In this document: in pieces, positions 1 to 11,663 of the stretch
How the letters are laid out: every line of letters starts with the position of its first letter
How positions within the stretch are numbered: position 1 is the stretch's first letter
From: Liolophura sinensis
Lineage: Eukaryota; Mollusca; Polyplacophora; Chitonida; Chitonidae
Length of the DNA stretch: 64,000 nt
Assembly: GCF_032854445.1 (NCBI RefSeq)
Contig: NC_088297.1
Location: 186,001 to 250,000, forward strand
Reading direction: 5' to 3'
Translations under genes and position numbers: made by a program
The notes under the pieces: generated by a model
Database searches by the model: none
Told to the model about the DNA's origin: nothing
The model's input: the letters and a program-made list of their open reading frames with translations, nothing else

Positions 1-167
1 GTTTTTATTCCGCTTTTATTTATTATTCATAATTTATGGCTTGGCTTCAAATGTCAACCTTGGTACATGGATATCTCTGAAAGAAATTATTATGTTAGCA
101 CAGGAAGCAAGGTCTGCTACACTGAAGCTGTTTCATGAAAGTTGACAAAAGGTAATTCCGTTCGAGA

Positions 168-282
168 TGATTTATTTATTTTATTTGTTTTCTTGATTTG
201 TGTTTTAGGACGTGCTCAGGAATATTTCACTTATACAACGGCGGTTAGCATTATGGTGGGAGAAAACCGGGCCGAGCTCTGG
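168..282 (-). mobile_element. SINE-A fragment
   Basis: 3' part only, reverse orientation: an ATTTATTTATTTTATTTG tail, GTGTTTTAGGACGTGCTCAG, AATATTTCACTTATAC, GCATTATGGTGGGAG. Diverged and without the tRNA head. Confidence 0.7.
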
Positions 283-534
283 TGAGCTGTCGGTGATGAT
301 TTCATCGACAAGGCCATGAGCACCTATCACACACAGCTTCTACAAATCATGGGTTAAGCAACATCACAATTATTTTACACGTGTAAAACCACATTTGGCA
401 AAAACATGACTACTTGGGTGAGATATGATAATGTGGTGGCTTAAATAGACCCTGATTACAGTGGAAAACCTTGCTCATGTGTATGCTATACAGAAAGGCT
501 CCCTAGGTAATACGTCTCGGGCGGACTAGTCAAC

Positions 535-1385
535 CATATTTACTCTCATTTCGACCCGTTTTATTCAGCAAAATCATTTTACCAGCGAGATCGCAGAAGC
601 TTGAAATTAAGTTTATTGTTGAGACATCCTTCCCAACGTAGGTTCGTTTCTCCGTGTCTCGTGCTAGTGGCATGCGGTAAGGACACGAGTCATGTGCCCC
701 ACACTCCACATGGATACAGCTGGCCGTAAATAGGCGAACTGACCAGGTCCGACCACATGGAACCCTATACCTGTAATCACACATGGCCTGCTTTTACACT
801 AACGTTTCTTGTCAGTTTGGTTTACATCGCATTTTCCTGCACATGATAGGTTTGTGTAAGCTGTAAATCTATAGCAAGTTGTCTAATTTCACAAGCAAGG
901 TGAATGGAGAATAGGTACAGCATAGGGAAATATTGTTTTCGCCGCCCAAGTACTACATACTCTCATATCTGCCTCATTCACTTAGACTGAAATTAAGGTA
1001 ATGGCTGAGAAATCTTCCCAACATAGATTCCTTTCTCTGTATCGCGTGACATGAAGGAAAGACTGCGTGGAACACTCCTCATAGATACAAATGATCGTAC
1101 AGTCCGGACACCTGGAACTATACACACTGTAATAACAGTTTGGGTTTCAGTGATTGCGTGTATTTTCTGTAGATGATTCGTATCTGTAGACTGTAGGTCT
1201 ACATTCACAATGGATTGCTTCGTTGTACAAGCAAGCTGCAGCACAGGTACAAAATCGGTATTGATAATCTGCTTGCTATAAACAATCCAGATATAGCAAA
1301 GGCAGATTTCATGACAAAGTCTGTTCTGGCTGAGATACGTCGCTATAAAATTCACAAAATATTGTGTTGGCCTCAAACGCCTATT
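535..1385. repeat. Diverged tandem duplication, two copies of about 420 bp
   Basis: Copy 1 (about 535-957) and copy 2 (about 958-1385) share, in the same order, TACTCTCAT, a CTTCCCAAC.TAG.TTC.TTTCTC segment, ACTCC.CAT.GATACA, and ACC.TGGAAC.TATAC, with later matches near 830 and 1165. Divergence is high. Frames here are not conserved and no gene is supported. Confidence 0.5.
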
Positions 1386-1397
1386 CTTAAGTATAAT

Positions 1398-1464
1398 ATT
1401 TATTTATTTATTTTGATTGTTTTTTTTAACGCCATACTCAAGAATTTTTCATTTCACGATGGCG
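1398..1464 (-). mobile_element. SINE-A tail fragment
   Basis: ATTTATTTATTT tail plus AACGCCATACTCAAGAATTTTTCA. A short remnant, just before the 37-bp array. Confidence 0.55.
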
Positions 1465-1607
1465 ATCAACTTTTTGGCGGCGGAAACCGACGTGACTGGG
1501 TCATAACACCAGCATGTGGTAAAGTGCTGACAAACTTTCCCACAGGTGACGTACAGACATATAAATCATCTTGGTGGAGTGCAGGACGAAAGTTGGACAG
1601 CGTAAAT

Positions 1608-2570
1608 GGCCACACGAATGCCTTCGACCGCTTAGCGTCCCCAAGGTCACACGAATGCCTTCGACCGCTTAGCGTCCCCAAGGTCACACGAATGCCTTCG
1701 ACAGCTTAGCGTCCCCAAGGTCACACGAATGTCTTCGACAGCTTAGCCTCCTCAAGGTCATACAAATGCCTCCGACCGCTTAGCCTCCCCAAGGTCACAC
1801 GAATGCCTCCGACCGCTTAGACTCCCCAAGGTCACACGAATGCCTCCGACCGCTTAGCGTCCTCAAGGTTACACGAATGCCTTCGACCGCTTAGCCTCCC
1901 CAAGGTCACACGAATGCCTCCGACAGCTTAGCCTCCCTAAAGTCACACGAATGCCTCCGACCGCTTAGCCTCCCCAAAGTCACACGAATGCCTTCGATCG
2001 CTTAGCCTTCCCAAGGTCACACGAATGCCTCCGAACGCTTAGCCTCCCCAAGGTCACACGAATGCCTCCGACCGCTTAGCGTCCCCAAGGTCACACGAAT
2101 CCCTCCGACCGCTTAGCCTCCCAAGGTCACACGAATGCCTCCGACCGCTTAGCCTTCCCAAGGTCACACGAATGCTTCCGACCGCTTAGACTTCCCAAGG
2201 TCACACGGATGCCTCCGACCGCTTAGCCTCCCCAAAGTCACACGAATGACTCGGACCGCTTAGCTTTCCCAAGATCACACGAATGCCTCCGACAGCTTAG
2301 CCTCCCCAAGGTCACACGAATGCCTTCGATCGCTTAGCCTTCCCAAGGTCACACGAATGCCTCCGAACGCTTAGCCTCCCCAAGGTCACACGAATCCCTC
2401 CGACCGCTTAGCCTTCCCAAGGTCACACGGATGCCTCCGACCGCTTAGCCTCCCCAAGGTCACACGAATGCCTTCGACCGCTTAGCCTTCCCAAGGTCAC
2501 GCGGATGCCTCCGACCGCTTAGCCTCCCCAAGGTCACACGAATGACTCCGACCGCTTAGCGTTCCAAGGT
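1608..2570. repeat. 37-bp minisatellite, about 26 copies
   Basis: The unit contains GGTCACACGAATGCCTCCGA followed by CCGCTTAGCCTCCCCAA. Variation is mostly C/T in the CCTCC and GCCTCC boxes. Occasional single-base deletions break any frame. Confidence 0.95.
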
Positions 2571-3310
2571 CCCCAAATGCAGTGAGAACGGAGGAATATA
2601 GAAATGCCCTATCTCGTTATGTGCTGTGGTAGGTTGAATGGGTAGCATAAGGCAATCGCAGAAATCTTTGGATGCGCCCTTTACCTAGAATCTGCCGTGG
2701 ACGAGAGCGGTGACCTTTGATGCGTTGCGTGTTGAAATGAGCTCCGGATTCCATTCACTTGTATGAGAAAAGAAGAAGAACAACAATTAAATAAACCACA
2801 ATCCAATAAAGTCACATCCGATATATTTATCAATTTGCCCAATCAGGTACATTTTGCCGCGTAATGGCGGCTTGATCCAACATGGAATGGCTATCGTCCT
2901 TCTTCATATACGAATCCTGTGTGATCAGTTTGGGCACAAAACGATATCCCATAGGTCCATAGGTAGGAATGGATGATAGACTATCCAGCTTAGTTGAAAA
3001 GTATTTTACACAGTATAGATTGACAATAGAAGATAAAAACCACAGTGTGAGCAGTGTGATGGATGGCAAATGGTCACACGTAACCGGCTGAATATGGCCT
3101 GAAGACTAATGATGTGTTTCCAGCGGAAAAGCGCATGCGTGTGCAATTGCCACCCCCCCCCCCCCCCCCCCCACTTAAAGTTTTCCGAGAATATGAATAA
3201 CATAAATACCCTGGGGTGTTTCCACCTGCGATTCCCTAGCGCATGCGTTAACACAGTGTGAATGGAACGTGACACATTATAACTTATCGGAAGAGGATTT
3301 ATCCTTGTTT

Positions 3311-5575
3311 AAGGTTGACAGTGTAGTAGGATTGCAGTTGTCAACGCATGGCTTGACGGTGTAGAAAAATAGCAGTTGTCCACGCTTGGGGTCCGTGGGA
3401 AGGTCTGTCAGCAACCTGCGGATGGTTGTGGGTTTCCCGCGGGCTGTGCCCGGTTCCCTCCCACCATAATGCTGGCCGTCATCATATCAGTGAAATATTC
3501 TTGAGTACGGCGTAAAACACCAATCAAATAAATAAAATAACTAAATCAACGCATGGGTTGACGGTGTAGTAGGACAGCAGTTGTCAACGCATGGGTTGAC
3601 GGTGTAGTAGGAAAGCGGTTCTCAACGCCTGGGTTGACTGTGTAGTACGACAGCAGCTGTCAACGCATGGGTTGACGGTGTGGTAGGATAGCGGTTGTCA
3701 CCACAAAAGGTGGGCGGTGTAGTAGAATATCAGTTGTCAGTGCAATAGGCTGACGGTGTAGTAGGATAGCAGTTGTCGACGCATGGGTTGACGGCGTAGT
3801 AGGATAGCAGTTGTCAACACATGGGTTCACAGTGTAGGAGAATAGCAGTTGTCAGTGCATGGGTTGACGGTGCAGTAGAATAGCAATGGTCAAACGCAGG
3901 GTTTGACGTTGCAGTAAAAGTGTAGTGGTCAACGCATGGGTTGACGGTGTAGTAAAATAGCAGTTGTCAACGCATGGGTTGACGGTGCAGTAGAATAGCA
4001 ATGGTCAACGCAGGGTTTGACGTTGCAGTAAAAGTGTAGTGGTCAACGCATGGGTTGACGGTGTAGTAAAATAGCAGTTGTCAACGCATGGGTTGACGGC
4101 TTAGTAGAATAGCAGTTGTCAACGCATGGGTTGATGGTGTAGTAGATAGCAGTTTGTCAACGCATGGGTTGACGCTTAGTAGAATAGCAGGTTGTCAACG
4201 CATGGATTCACAGTGTAGGAGAATAGCAGTTATCAACGCAGGGGTTGACGGTGTACTAGGATAGGAGTTGTCAATGCATGGCTTGAAGGGTGTAATAGGA
4301 TAGCAGTTGTCATCGCCTGGGTTGATGTTGTAGTAGAATAGCAGTTGTCAACGCATGGGTTGACGGTGTGGTAGAATAGCAGTTGTCAACGTCTGGGTTG
4401 ATGGTGTGGTAGAGTAGCAGTTGTCAACGCATGGGTTGACGGCTTATTAGAATAGCAGTTGTCAACGCATGGGTTGACGGCTTATTAGAATAGCAGTTGT
4501 CAACGCATGGGCTGACGGCTTATTAGAATAGCAGTTGTCAACGCATGGATTCACAGTGTAGGAGAATAGCAGTTATCAACGCAGGGGTTGACGGTGTACT
4601 AGGATAGGAGTTGTCAATGCATGGCTTGAAGGTGTAATAGGATAGCAGTTGTCATCGCCTGGGTTGATGTTGTAGTAGAATAGCAGTTGTCAACGCATGG
4701 GTTGACGGTGTGGTAGAATAGCAGTTGTCAACGTCTGGGTTGATGGTGTGGTAGAGTAGCAGTTGTCAACGCATGGGTTGACGGCTTATTAGAATAGCAG
4801 TTGTCAACGCATGGGTTGACGGCTTATTAGAATAGCAGTTGTCAACGCATGGGCTGACGGCTTATTAGAATAGCAGTTGTCAACGCATGGATTCACAGTG
4901 TAGGAGAATAGCAGTTATCAACGCAGGGGTTGACGGTGTACTAGGATAGGAGTTGTCAATGCATGGCTTGAAGGTGTAATAGGATAGCAGTTGTCAACGC
5001 CTGTGTTGATGTTGTAGTAGAATAGCAGTTGTCAACGCATGGGTTGACGGTGTGGTAGAATAGCAGTTGTCAACGCCTGGGTTGATGGTGTTGTAGAATA
5101 GCAGTTGTCAACGCATGGGTTGACGGCTTAGTAGCATAGCAGTTGTCAACGCATGGGTTGACGGCTTAGTAGAATAGCAGTTGTCAACGCATGGGTTGAC
5201 GGCTTAGTAGAATAGCAGTTGTCAACGCATGGGTTGACGGCTTAGTAGAATAGCAGTTGTTAACGCATGGGTTGACGGTGTAGTAGAATAGCAGTTGTCA
5301 ACGCATGGGTTGACGGTGTAGTAGGACAGCAGTTGTCAACGCCTGGGTTGATTTTGTAGTAGAATAGCAGCTGTTAACGCATGGGTTGACGGTGTAGTAG
5401 AATAGCAGTTGTCAACGCATGGGTTGACGGTGTAGTAGGACAGCAGTTGTCAACGCATGGATTGACGGTGTGGTAGGATAGTGGTTGTCAGCGCATGGGT
5501 TGACGGTGTGGTAGGATAGCGGTTGTCAACGCAGGGGTTGACGGTGTAGTAGGGCAACAGTTGTCAACGCATGGG
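3311..5575. repeat. 38-bp satellite, about 55 copies, with a 342-bp higher-order period
   Basis: The monomer contains GTTGTCAACGCATGGGTTGA then CGGTGTAGTAGAATAGCA. GTCAAC and GTTGAC form an inverted repeat inside each monomer. A variant block starting CATGGATTCACAGTGTAGG recurs at 4201, 4544 and 4886, that is every nine monomers. A 5'-truncated SINE interrupts the array at 3386-3542. Confidence 0.95.
3386..3542 (+). mobile_element. SINE-A, 5'-truncated, inserted in the 38-bp satellite
   Basis: Runs from CCGTGGGAAGGTCTGTCAGC through GTGAAATATTCTTGAGTACG to an AATAAATAAAATAA tail. Satellite monomers continue on both sides, so the satellite existed before this insertion. Confidence 0.85.
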
Positions 5576-7346
5576 ATCTCTAAAGAATGCGTCAAGTAAT
5601 CGCATGAAGTAACACAAGCGCATTGGCGTAGCTGCGGAAAAACAGTCACAATCAGAATACCATTGTCTCGGGTTTCATGTGGAGAATACAAGGCAAAACA
5701 TGTCCGAAAAGCTATCTCCCTTCTCCAGGCAACTGTAAATCTCTGCCCCAGGCGTGTGACTTTCGAGTAGTCTTTTAAGAAAACCCATTAGGCGCTTCAT
5801 TTATCAATGAAGAAAATCAGTCCAAAGGCCATTTAATTTTGGATTGATAAAAACAGTTGTTTCAGTTTCAAACATCGGAAATGGGGAACTTTATATTTAG
5901 ATTATGGGTGATACACGATTCATCCGCCGATGAAAGCGCAACTCCTTTAAACAAGACACGAGGTCATCACACCCGTGTGTCTTGGGTACTGCAACGTCTT
6001 TTCGGATAACGGCCTGCAGACAATTGTGGAAGGAAATGCGGCCATTAAGAGAAAGCAGTTTGTCATGTGAATTTTGTCACTATTGTTGGTATGAATGTCG
6101 TCAACAGGCAATTGAGGTTGCACGCTGCTTCCGGTAATGACAAACATGCCTCATTGTCAATGTTGGATTGAACCAAATAAAGCATAGCAAAATTAAAAAA
6201 AAACATAGGAGAAAATAACATTTTATCTTTTTTAAAATTGCTTTGTCCTTTCTGATATAGTTTGTAACGTAATCAGCTCATTCCCTAACGGCTTTTTGTT
6301 ATATAATCTCTGTTTACTGAAAATGTGCTTGACTACATGAAAAAGCAAAATTTCATTTCTTTTTGTCCAATATCATTGGTGTTATGTGAAAGGCAATCCG
6401 TTTGTCGAATTAAATAACATATTTTTGTTTGTGTATTATTATAATGGTAGAAGATTACAAAATGTAAAAGTCTTATTACAAACAGTACACGTTGCAATGA
6501 ATAATTTCAAAACTGTCTTAAACTTGGGCACTTGGGAATAGTGTTAATGCAAAATGCTATTTTTTTGGGTTCTCCTTTGATTTGCCACGTGGTGGTTTTA
6601 CCCGGTCTTTCCTGTCAACTCCACCTATAATATTGATTGCCCAATATTGCACAAAAACACAAACGATATAAATATTGTATAAAAAAGACGGGGACTTTAT
6701 TGACCAGGAACGTGCGTCTTGGTTGACGGCTGGTAGATAGGCTGGATTCCGAAGGAGCAACTCTAGGCTATGCTGTGACACGAAGACAAAATTATCTTCA
6801 CCTCTAACCGTGTTATCTGCAGCAAATACCGCATTACGCTGATGTATCTAACACTTCACTATGACACGTTGCTGGTTTATACTTTCAGATGTCTCGGTGA
6901 CTACCCTTTAATTTGTATCGATTGTTCAGTAAAGGCATCGTGCTACGGAATCTATGCTATTTCGCCTGACAGATCCACTCAATATCAATTTTATTTACAT
7001 AATAGCTTCTTGAGACAGTTCTATGATTTGCCTGAGTGACAGAAGCCGGCTTCTGCTGAGACTTATCTCGTGGATTTACCTCTGTAATTGGTTTTTCCAG
7101 TAATGTCATTTTTTACACATACCTGTGCTAAGAAGCCGGCATAGGTTTGGAGAACATAGAACTCACTATAGGGCTATTCATCAGACTTTGACCGATTCAA
7201 AATAGGCCTACCTACACGTTTTCCGTTTCGAAATACAGGTCCATACATTTCTGTCTGTCAGTTAGTCCGTCAGCTGGCGGGTCCGTCTACCTGTGGGTCA
7301 CTTCATTAAATTTTCGACCTCTTATCTATTAAGATGGGTCCTTCAT
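5576..7346. other. Intergenic, nothing recognised
   Basis: AT-rich DNA between the 38-bp array and a MITE. Short frames of 60-75 codons occur on both strands, with no domain, splice or coding signal. I see no repeat. Confidence 0.5.
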
Positions 7347-7589
7347 TTACACTCCAAAAATTAACCTGTTAATTTTAACAGAAGCCTATTGACCGAGTGA
7401 TGCTACAATGTTTTCTGTTATTGGAGCAGATTACTCTCTTAAATATACCACAAACTCCTATTAGACTAACAGGACGTTATGTTGAATATGACAGAATATT
7501 GTGCCTATATTGTATAACATAATACATTCTAGGATCACTCAGACAACAGACTTTCTGTTAAAATTAACAGATCAATGTTTTTAGTGTAA
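7347..7589. mobile_element. MITE with about 58-bp terminal inverted repeats (copy 1)
   Basis: The left end TTACACTCCAAAAATTAACC and the right end (reverse complement TTACACTAAAAACATTGATC) pair and continue through CTGTTAATTTTAACAGAA and GAGTGAT. The inner part is AT-rich without coding capacity. A second family copy lies at 46085-46316. A non-autonomous DNA transposon is likely. Confidence 0.75.
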
Positions 7590-8752
7590 CCGAGGACGTG
7601 GATGCAAGACAACATCGACATCTCACGGGATTCAAGAGCTGTTGCCACTTTTATGAACATATACCGCCAATGCGATTCATGCAAGTCTTGAAAACACCAA
7701 TAAATTTGGTTAAACGCGTAGTAGGAAAGTAGTCCGGTCGGTTGTCACACATTTCGTTACAAGGAAAACGCTTGTGTAGGACCATTCTATGAAAAAATCC
7801 ATACAAATCTAAGCTATTATTGGAGCAGTAAAAGCTTTCTCTGGACTTCCTTCCAGCACCTTAATTAAATGGATTCGTGGAATTCGTGACAAGTCTCAGA
7901 CAAATCAAAGTGGCCATATACCTATATTTCTCAGAATGGTCCAAATCTAGACAATACTCATGGCGTTGCTGAGGCAGTGACTGAATACGTCAGTAAAACC
8001 ATATCAATGGGCGATCATTATCAGCCATTGCTCGCCAGCTATGTTGTGTACGGATAAAGGCGGCTGTGGATTGGTTTCCGGAATTTAAACATGGCGTCCG
8101 GAATTTAAACATGGCCTCCGGAATTTAAACTTTGTCTCATAGTCACATTTCATCTATATATTCTCCATTTTTTGCTTGGGGAATTAAATCACGTAGACAT
8201 TCCTCATCTGGTGAAATATAAATTTTAAAATTTGGCATAAGCAGGTTGATCTATTCACATTTGTTCCGGAAGCGAGACAATTCTTGATTAACTTAATTTG
8301 CAGACGAATTGATGATGAAGTGTTTCAGACTTGAAGGCACTGTTATCATTTCACTCTTTCCATTTCAATACTCTGTTCTCTGTTTCCGTAGTAATCAGTG
8401 GACAAAAACGCTTGGACAATTAGATTTGGATTATAGATGTGCACATAAGACAATGTACATACTTTGAGCTAAACAAAGCAAAATACGGAATTTTGCTGAA
8501 GAAGGGCTCTAGTTTCCTAAATGGAGTTACTGGATTGAGTAGTAATTGCACACATTTTTTTCTGTCAGGAGAAGATAATCATTTGCTTTTCCTTGGTTAC
8601 TTTGTTAACAAGATGTTTCGCAGTGAATGACATCCGGAATCCCTAATCTCAAAGCACTCAAGGTACGGGCTCAATCCCCGCGATCGTAGATTTCCCGCTT
8701 TCCTAAAATTCCTAATGCCTTCGTGACAATTATCAGTTGTAGGGGCGTTTGT
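7590..8752. other. Unrecognised DNA with a 20-bp repeat
   Basis: Contains TCCGGAATTTAAACATGGCG repeated about 2.7 times at 8077-8130. The rest shows no gene. The 63-codon frame at 8439-8630 has no supporting feature. Confidence 0.45.
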
Positions 8753-8925
8753 TCCTCTCCGGCCGTAAGTGGGAAGGTCTGCCAGCAGCTTGGGGATGGT
8801 CGTGGGTTTCCCACGGGCTATGCCTGGTTTCCTCCCACCATAATACTAAGTGACATATATTAAAATATAAGTGAAATATTCTTGAGTACGGCGTAAGACA
8901 CCAATCAAATAAATAAATAAATAAA
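8753..8925 (+). mobile_element. SINE-A, 5'-truncated copy
   Basis: Begins CCTCTCCGGCCGTAAGTGGG and ends in an AAATAAATAAATAAA tail. It has an extra AT-rich insertion in the GCTGGCCGCC region. Confidence 0.85.
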
Positions 8926-9273
8926 GCAGGGGCGTTTGCGTAAATCGTCGATTGCTTTCTCCCAGTATGACGCGTAAAGTTGTACACCTGATTCTTTCTT
9001 CTATAAGTTTTGTTATACCGCTAACTTGTGTCATTGTGTTGCGGATATTTTATTATGTACACCCGTTAAAAAGAAAAAAATGACGAATATGCAGTCATTA
9101 TGGGCGACGCATGTGCAGTTCCAAAATGCACCCCACATTCCCAGCAGCAAGAACATCAACAACAACAGCGCTAAAGCCACTAATAGCAGCAAAGCAACAA
9201 CAACTGAATTAGTAGATTCTGATTGCAAGCCATTTGATATACCATGTTGATCACGTACTGCGCATGTCATGGA

Positions 9274-9367
9274 TTTATTTATTTATTTGGTGTTTTACGC
9301 CTTACTCAAGAATATTTCACTTATACGACAGCGGCCAGCATTATGGTGGGAGGAAACCGGGCAGAGC
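9274..9367 (-). mobile_element. SINE-A, 5'-truncated, with target-site duplication
   Basis: Flanked by GCGCATGTCATGGA (9260-9273) and GCGCACGTCATGGA (9368-9381), 13 of 14 identical. The head is missing, so truncation happened at insertion. Confidence 0.85.
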
Positions 9368-9382
9368 GCGCACGTCATGGAG

Positions 9383-9424
9383 TGAGTAAGTGAGTGCTTG
9401 GGGTTTAACGTCGTACTCAACACG
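9383..9424 (-). mobile_element. SINE-B tail fragment
   Basis: GAGTGCTTGGGGTTTAACGT and CGTACTCAACA match the 3' end of the SINE-B copies near 54.4 kb, in reverse orientation. Confidence 0.6.
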
Positions 9425-11471
9425 CACGCCATTGATTAACGTCGTTCATCATGCCAGCCTTCAATTGCTTCTTGTGTGCTGAATAAAGAACCTGATTCGG
9501 TAATTGAAGTACACGTGTCTTAACTTAATTAGGTTTCTGAATGAAGAATTGGTTCCTGTAAAAACGAAAGGCAATGCTTACAGTTCGCCACAACTCGGTA
9601 GTAAATTAGACCTGGGCTTTTCTCAGCTGTACCTGGGTTACTTGTATCTCAACCCGAGATGTCCATTGAACAAGCCTTTACCTTAAACGTGAAGTGTGAA
9701 CAAATTACAGCCTATTGGGGCTAACTCGTCAATTTCTTGTCTCTAGAGGTTCTGTGCGTGTGTGGGGTACATTACAGGCTTCAATGAGGGTGCAGGTTGT
9801 TAGCTAGGCTGTGGTCAGGGGCAGACTGTTTGATATCCGCATACCGTGAAAAATATAGTGTCTGATACATATGAGGTGTTTCTGTACCATTTTTCCGAAA
9901 ACTAAACCTCACGAAGTGCAAGTCATGGGGCCCGTTTTTGTGACGCGCCCGTCAGCACGACATATACTGTGCACATATTTACTTTATTTACTTATTTGAT
10001 TATTGCTTAACGACACACTCAGGAAGTTTTCGCTGTGTGTAGATGACATCAAAGTACACAGAATAAACCACCGACATTTCGCACGTTATACTGAAGAGCT
10101 ATCCCACTTTGACGTACAGAAATGCCCACACTGTTGCCCGAAGACAAGTGGTCGTACACAAAGGTTAGACTGCAAAAACTGCCACGTGAACATTGCCCAT
10201 AACTTACTGTCACGCAGTGTGAGCAAGGGAATCTGCAAATAACGTGTGCTACTACTAAAGCATTACTTCGCCACGGCAGTTACGTTTTGCGTAAGTCAAC
10301 CTTCTTTGTAAAGCCGGCCCAGGTGCATTTACGAAGGCAATGAAGTTCAAACAGACTCTAATGTGATTTTTTCCCCATTGTATGGCTGTTGTATTGCCGA
10401 GGTGGTGTCAAGCCGTGTGCACTCATTCAGTCGAACGAAAGACTTTTATGAGTCAAGGTGCTCTATCTAGTGGAACTTCGGCTAACTTAAGCGTAGTAGA
10501 TAAAACATGCATAAGCGCTGCATTTGTAAGGACTGCTGACAAAATTAAAAAATTCTCAAACGTATTTTATTGAAGGAAATCAATAACTTGTTATAAACAG
10601 GAACTGATGAAACACAAAGCAAAATTCATATTTCCAAGACGGTTTCTGGTCTTGTCTTGCCATGGTAAGACTGCCATTATGCTACAGTGATATTTACAGT
10701 ACACAAATTATGCCATAATACTTAATAACTTTAATACTTTCTAGAATAAAACCAATGTATTTATACCAAATGACAACAATAAATCTCTTTCAATTACGTT
10801 AAAAATCAAAGTAAATTCACCTATATATACTGTTTTCACATTTTGGCAACAAGTAGCTGTATTTTATACTTTGGTAATATATGTAACTTGTTTGTATATG
10901 CTGACTTCTTAATGAACACCTTATTCTTCTAAACGAATTAGGAGAATTGAACAATTGAATAATGGCATAAAACATGATCTCGCATAGACTTTCTGATTGC
11001 TTTCAGAGGTAAACTATACGTATCAACTGACTAAGCAGATTAAATAAGCAGATTAAACAGAGTAGTATTTGTTTTTGATTTTATAATTCGTAGTTAACAC
11101 TTACAGCTCCTGTGAATTAAAGGCAATCACTCATTAGACGATGTTACTAACATGCTCGTATGTGCCTACACGAAATTCATATTCTCATACAAACATAATG
11201 GAAGCGCCAGTGATGTCATTGTCTGCAGATAAAGTGTGACAAAGTCCTGATAATCTGTGCACAGACAGGTAGGTATTCAAGTACATTCCAGTGAGGATTT
11301 CCTCCTCTCCACTGCACGGGTAAGAACGGGATGCATGTAACTGAGAAAACGGTTACAAATGCCACACAGCATTTACCACATTCACCTTCAGACTAAATAT
11401 ACACACCCCTCCTACCAGATTACACCTACCTCTCTCACTTGAATTTCACACACACTTCATGCGCTACATTT
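9425..11471. other. Mostly unrecognised DNA
   Basis: A weak SINE-A tail remnant sits near 9985-10030. Frames of 60-79 codons (for example 10003-10242) start in that remnant and carry no domain. No splice-supported exon found. Confidence 0.45.
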
Positions 11472-11663
11472 AATATACACATATGCCTAATCGACACAAG
11501 GTACTTCATCGATCACGCGATCAGGTTATAAGTGCAAAACGTGTTACCTTCACCACACGGTCTTTTTAACATACACATGTGCTGAATCGACACGGTATAC
11601 TTCATCTATCACGCGATGACGTTACTAGTACAAACCGTGTTACCCTCAGCACACAGTCTTTGA
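11472..11663. repeat. 96-bp tandem duplication
   Basis: Two diverged copies starting AATATACACATATGCCTAAT and AACATACACATGTGCTGAAT. Both contain ATCACGCGAT and CGTGTTACC.TCA.CACAC.GTCTTT. Confidence 0.75.

Noticed and set aside
1608-5575. CRISPR-like array
   Set aside because: The units are contiguous tandem repeats with no unique spacers, in eukaryotic DNA.
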